Shown in pieces: positions 49,521 through 55,565 of a DNA stretch of 55,565 bases. A program made the position numbers and the translations under genes. The notes below the pieces were generated by a model that worked only from the letters and a program-made list of their open reading frames with translations, was not told where the DNA came from and did not search any database. Numbering within the stretch: the stretch's first letter is position 1; every line of letters starts with the position of its first letter. The stretch is from Thermaceae bacterium. Lineage in GTDB: Bacteria; Deinococcota; Deinococci; Deinococcales; Marinithermaceae. The stretch spans positions 1-55,565 of the forward strand of contig JALSMT010000099.1 of assembly GCA_026987375.1 (NCBI GenBank), written 5' to 3'.

Positions 49521-49928
49521 CTACTCGATGGGCACGCTGCGGCCTTTGTTTTTTGGCACGCTTATCTCCAGCACTCCCATCTTTATGCTGGCCTGCGCTT
49601 CGCCCTCGCGGATCGACTCGGGTAGTTTGAGAGTGCGCCGGAAGTAGCCGCTAGGACGGCCGGCGGCTATAAAGCGGCCCTCGGCCCCCTGGCGAAAGCC
49701 GGCTATGGTCAGGCTGCGCCCTTCTTCCGCCAGCTCCAGGTCTTCTGGCTTGACGCCTGGCACGTCTACCAGGACGCGGTATCTGTCCCCTTCATCGATG
49801 ATGTCTACCGCCGGAGACCAGTCTCCTAGGTGTTCGCCGCCGGCGTGCGATTCGAGAGCCTCAATGCGCCTTTTGAGCTCCATCAGCTTTTCTATGGTCT
49901 CCCAACGGTTTCTCCTGTCCAGGTCCAT
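49521..49928 (-). CDS. Small heat-shock protein (Hsp20)
   Basis: The 135-aa chaperone is an alpha-crystallin domain (about 40-125): WSPAVDIIDEGDRYRVLVDVPGVKPEDLEL, the GYFRRTLKLPE strand, and AQASIKMGVLEISVPK. The usual C-terminal I-x-I motif appears as VPIE. An N-terminal helix (ETIEKLMELKRRIEALES) precedes it. It holds unfolded proteins in a refolding-ready state. GAGGAGG 5 nt before ATG. It is divergent from miaA. Confidence 0.93.
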   Translation of the reverse strand: MDLDRRNRWETIEKLMELKRRIEALESHAGGEHLGDWSPAVDIIDEGDRYRVLVDVPGVKPEDLELAEEGRSLTIAGFRQGAEGRFIAAGRPSGYFRRTLKLPESIREGEAQASIKMGVLEISVPKNKGRSVPIE

Positions 49929-49969
49929 GGCCGCCTCCTCAGTTCAGTCTAGCGCTTTAGGATAGGAGC

Positions 49970-50887
49970 GTGAGGCCGAGGGTAGCGATTCTTACCGGCC
50001 CCAGCGCCAGCGGCAAGTCGGCTCTGGCTATCGAGCTGGCGCGGCGCTGGCCGCTGGAGATTGTGAGTGCAGACGCCACCATGGTTTACCGCGGGCTAGA
50101 CATCGGCACCGACAAGCCGAGCCCCGCTGAGCGCGCGCAAGCGGCTCACCACCTGCTTGACATAGTTGCGCCCGACGAGGCCTACGACGTCGTGCGCTGG
50201 GTAGAGGACGCGGAAACCGCTATCGCCGACATTATTTCTCGGGGGAGGATTCCACTGGTGACGGGCGGCACCATATACTACCTTCGTTCCTTGACTGAAG
50301 GCTTGCCTACGGTTCCCGCTCCTGACCTGCGGCTGCAAAATGATATTCGCGCTGAGTTGGACCGGGCGGGAGAAGAGGCCTTGCTGCGAGAGTTGGCCGA
50401 GGTCAGCCCCTCCGACGCCGAGCGCGTGGCGGGCAACCCCAAGCGCTTGGTGCGAGCCCTCGAGGTGCTGCGCCGTACGAACAAGCCGCCCAGCAGCTTC
50501 CCCCGTAAAAAGCCGCGTTTTAGCTACGCCAAACTGGTGCTTTGGCCCGAGCGTGAGGCGCTAAGGCCCAAGGTTTGGGAGCGCGCCCGTTGGCAGTTCG
50601 AAAACGGCCTGGTAGAAGAGGTTAGGGGGCTAATGCAGCAATACCCGTTCATGCCTACGGCAATCCAGTCTATAGGCTATAAGGAGGTCGCTCGCTACTT
50701 GCGGGGCGAATGGAGTTACGAGGAGGCGCTCGAGGCCGATCGCCGCGCGGTGTGGCGGCTCATTAAGCGGCAGTACACTTGGCTGCGCCGCGAGCCGGGA
50801 GACGTAACCTACCTGCCCAGGTCTGGCAAGGAGGCAATTCCGGGGTCGTTGTCATGGTTCTCGCGCAATTTGCTGGTGAACGGCTAG
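49970..50887 (+). CDS. miaA: tRNA dimethylallyltransferase
   Basis: The 305-aa enzyme adds a dimethylallyl group to A37 of tRNAs reading UNN codons. Motifs are GPSASGKS (P-loop, 10-17), [18 protein letters not shown] (near 35, with MVYRG in place of QVYRG), [14 protein letters not shown] and [11 protein letters not shown]. Conserved lengths are normal. The start is GTG; AGGAG lies only 1 nt before it and TAGGAT 6 nt before it, so initiation may be leaderless. No hfq is nearby. Confidence 0.93.
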   Translation: MRPRVAILTGPSASGKSALAIELARRWPLEIVSADATMVYRGLDIGTDKPSPAERAQAAHHLLDIVAPDEAYDVVRWVEDAETAIADIISRGRIPLVTGGTIYYLRSLTEGLPTVPAPDLRLQNDIRAELDRAGEEALLRELAEVSPSDAERVAGNPKRLVRALEVLRRTNKPPSSFPRKKPRFSYAKLVLWPEREALRPKVWERARWQFENGLVEEVRGLMQQYPFMPTAIQSIGYKEVARYLRGEWSYEEALEADRRAVWRLIKRQYTWLRREPGDVTYLPRSGKEAIPGSLSWFSRNLLVNG

Positions 50888-51181
50888 TGCATGAATCATC
50901 GAAGCAGTTTTTGTGAGGAACGGCTATTAAGCGGTCGTCGGCGTGTATTATCGCCAGCACTATCGTATTGCTAGTCCAATGATGCTCCAAGGGGCGCATA
51001 TTATAGTCGGATGATTCTGGCGGAATCCCCCATGTGAAAAGGACGTTGAGTGTGCGTGCGTTTGCTAGCTTGAAGGACGTGCAACGATACAGATCGCAAT
51101 GAGTTTTCTGAAAACGCGGGGTAGAGAGCGAAGTCAAACTGCAAATCGAGCAAGAGTTTGTCAGTTTGCCGTCTTAGGCTA
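50888..51181. other. Spacer between miaA and carB
   Basis: About 290 bp, less GC-rich than its surroundings, without a convincing gene. It contains CAAACTG and its complement CAGTTTG 20 nt apart (51139-51172), a GTTTTC-T-GAAAAC palindrome (51105-51117) and a TATAAT on the minus strand near 51000, which is not followed by a gene. One of the inverted repeats may end the carB transcript. Confidence 0.4.
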
Positions 51182-54262
<3,081 letters not shown>

Positions 54263-54390
54263 AGTAAACCGCGCCTCCCGGCGCTCCCAACATGGTAATG
54301 GATAATTATGCGACCGGCAAGCGGCCAAACTACTTCTTCAGACGGCGAATGCGACACCGTCAGCCATCACCCGCGTTCGGAAAAAACCGC

Positions 54391-54428
54391 CTGTACCACG
54401 CACCACTCACTACCAACCACCTACCGCA
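54391..54428. repeat. Heptamer-repeat block between carB and dnaJ
   Basis: Units GTACCAC, GCACCAC, TCACTAC, CAACCAC and CTACCGC follow in register, a period of 7 nt with consensus NNACYAC. It resembles the block at the start of the window. No gene function is visible; it lies directly after the dnaJ stop. Confidence 0.5.
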
Positions 54429-54429
54429 G

Positions 54430-55509
54430 TTATTTGAATATCTTCTTCCGCACTTTCTCCCACCAGCCCTCGGCGGCAACCTCTTCGCCCACTTCGGCGG
54501 CGTACTCGCGCAAGAGCTCGCGGGCGCGGGGCGAGAGCTTTTTGGGCACCGCCAGTTTTACCACCACCCGCAGGTGACCGGGCTGACCGCCGCGGGGGTC
54601 GGGCAGGCCCTTGCCTTCCAGCTCGAAAACGGCGCCGTGCTCGGTGCCCGGTGGAACGTCTAACGGCACTTCTCCCTCGAGGGTGGGAATCATTACCTGG
54701 CCGCCCAGGGCGGCTTGGGCAATCCCAAGGCGCAGTTGGTATATCAGGTTCTTGCCGTCTCTCTTTAGATGCGGATGAGGGCGCAGGCGTATGCGCACGT
54801 AGAGGTCGCCTGGCCCGCCTTCGGCCTCGTTGCCCGCGCCGGGGACGCGCAGTAGGTCGTCTTCCCCCATGCCGGCGGGCAGCGTGACGGTAATTTTCTC
54901 CTGCTTTTCCAGGCGTCCGCGACCGCTGCAGGTAGGGCAAGTTTCGCTAACCAAATAGCCCCTGCCGCGGCAGTGGGGGCAGACGCTCTCGGTGGCGAAT
55001 TGCCCGAAGATGCTTTGGCGAACCTGCCGCACCCGCCCGGCGCCATTGCAGGTGCTGCAAACCTGCCGCTTGCCGCCAGCGCCGCGGCAGACCTCGCAGA
55101 GAACCAGGCGACGGTAGCTGACCTCTGCCTCGCCGCCCTTGGCGGCTTCGGCCAGGTCGATGGTAACGACCGCTTCTAGGTCTTCTCCGCGTCTGGGGCC
55201 CGCGCGCCCGGCGCCGGCAACGTTAAAACCAAACATCTGACCTAGCAGGTCGAAGAGGTCGCCCACGCCGGGGTCGGCTGGGTGCGCCTGGCGGGGGTCG
55301 GCGCTGCCGAAACGGTCGTAACGGGCGCGTTGCTCGGGGTCTGAGAGCACCGCGTAGGCCTCGTTGATCTCCTTGAAGCGCTCCTCGGCGCCGGGGTCGC
55401 CCGGGTTCTTGTCGGGGTGGTACTTGAGCGCCAGCTTGCGGTAGGCCTTCTTGATTTCTTCCTGGCTGGCGCCCTTGGATACGCCGAGGACGGCGTAGTA
55501 GTCCTTCAT
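54430..55509 (-). CDS. dnaJ: Chaperone DnaJ
   Basis: The 359-aa co-chaperone has a J domain (residues 1-70) with the HPD motif in [11 protein letters not shown], a short Gly/Phe-poor linker, and a zinc domain with four CxxCxGxG repeats ([32 protein letters not shown]), then the C-terminal substrate-binding domains. It delivers unfolded proteins to DnaK. The ATG at 55509 gives the usual start [10 protein letters not shown]; an upstream start adds 12 atypical residues. TAATTT 7 nt before it suggests a leaderless mRNA. dnaK and grpE lie outside the window. Confidence 0.96.
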   Translation of the reverse strand: MKDYYAVLGVSKGASQEEIKKAYRKLALKYHPDKNPGDPGAEERFKEINEAYAVLSDPEQRARYDRFGSADPRQAHPADPGVGDLFDLLGQMFGFNVAGAGRAGPRRGEDLEAVVTIDLAEAAKGGEAEVSYRRLVLCEVCRGAGGKRQVCSTCNGAGRVRQVRQSIFGQFATESVCPHCRGRGYLVSETCPTCSGRGRLEKQEKITVTLPAGMGEDDLLRVPGAGNEAEGGPGDLYVRIRLRPHPHLKRDGKNLIYQLRLGIAQAALGGQVMIPTLEGEVPLDVPPGTEHGAVFELEGKGLPDPRGGQPGHLRVVVKLAVPKKLSPRARELLREYAAEVGEEVAAEGWWEKVRKKIFK

Positions 55510-55565
55510 CCTATATAAATTAACGATACCGGCCAGAAAAGGCAAATGACTGGTGTGGGGTGCGT

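Noticed and set aside
50995-51005. A TATAAT box on the minus strand in the miaA-carB spacer.
   Set aside because: It points into miaA with no minus-strand gene following.

Overview
The window is ordinary bacterial chromosome with about 52 protein genes, one tRNA gene and no mobile element, phage or CRISPR array. It most likely comes from a member of the Deinococcota near the Thermales. Four things point that way. rnpA completely overlaps rpmH out of frame, the arrangement reported for Thermus. A DUF1999/GNAT protein and a calcineurin-fold protein without metal ligands resemble, from memory, small Thermus families. Many genes carry a -10 box (TANNNT) only 5-9 nt before the start codon and no Shine-Dalgarno, as expected for leaderless mRNAs. 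The assignment rests on recall and no search was run.

Layout: 1-134 degenerate heptamer repeats; 135-1784 acyl-CoA mutase large subunit with an isobutyryl-CoA-mutase-like active site; 1.9-7.6 kb secreted PIG-L deacetylase, recO, a small membrane protein, a radical SAM protein, folC and a lipoprotein; 7.6-11.2 kb peptide-type ABC transporter (two permeases and binding protein, no ATPases); 11.6-16.9 kb complete branched-chain amino acid ABC operon livJHMGF behind a consensus promoter; 17.1-18.5 kb glnA; 18.7-23.5 kb secreted 5'-nucleotidase-like protein, Crp/Fnr regulator and gyrA; 23.5-27.3 kb EVE protein, glcD, small hypothetical, suhB and prmC; 27.3-30.1 kb rpmH/rnpA-yidD-yidC-jag; 30.1-30.6 kb a 510-bp spacer, then tRNA-Leu(CAG), trpS and scpA; 32.4-40.2 kb degenerate phosphoesterase, GAF/HD-GYP protein, thiolase, DUF503 and aconitase; 40.2-44.6 kb HMA-like protein, DUF1999, vWA membrane protein, DUF3352-like secreted protein and tsaB; 44.6-50.9 kb archaeal-type ATP-dependent DNA ligase, membrane protein, DUF58/MoxR pair, thymidine kinase, Hsp20 and miaA; 51.2-55.5 kb carB and dnaJ.

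How the genes fit together: amino-acid and peptide uptake sits beside glutamine synthetase, and the mutase, thiolase, glycolate-oxidase-like protein and aconitase suggest heterotrophic growth on amino acids and short acyl-CoAs. The rpmH-rnpA-yidD-yidC-jag block is the conserved ribosome/tRNA-processing/membrane-insertion cluster. MoxR, DUF58 and the vWA protein are typical partners, although here the vWA gene is about 5 kb away.

No wholly new multi-gene system stands out. The most notable observations are: rpmH nested in rnpA with an ATA codon at the position where Thermus has the rnpA ATG; the Phe/Gln substrate signature of the mutase; a bidirectional terminator inside the conserved 3' end of folC; a terminator-like hairpin in the gyrA leader; widespread leaderless promoters; and two genes (DNA ligase and carB) that look more GC-rich than their neighbours.
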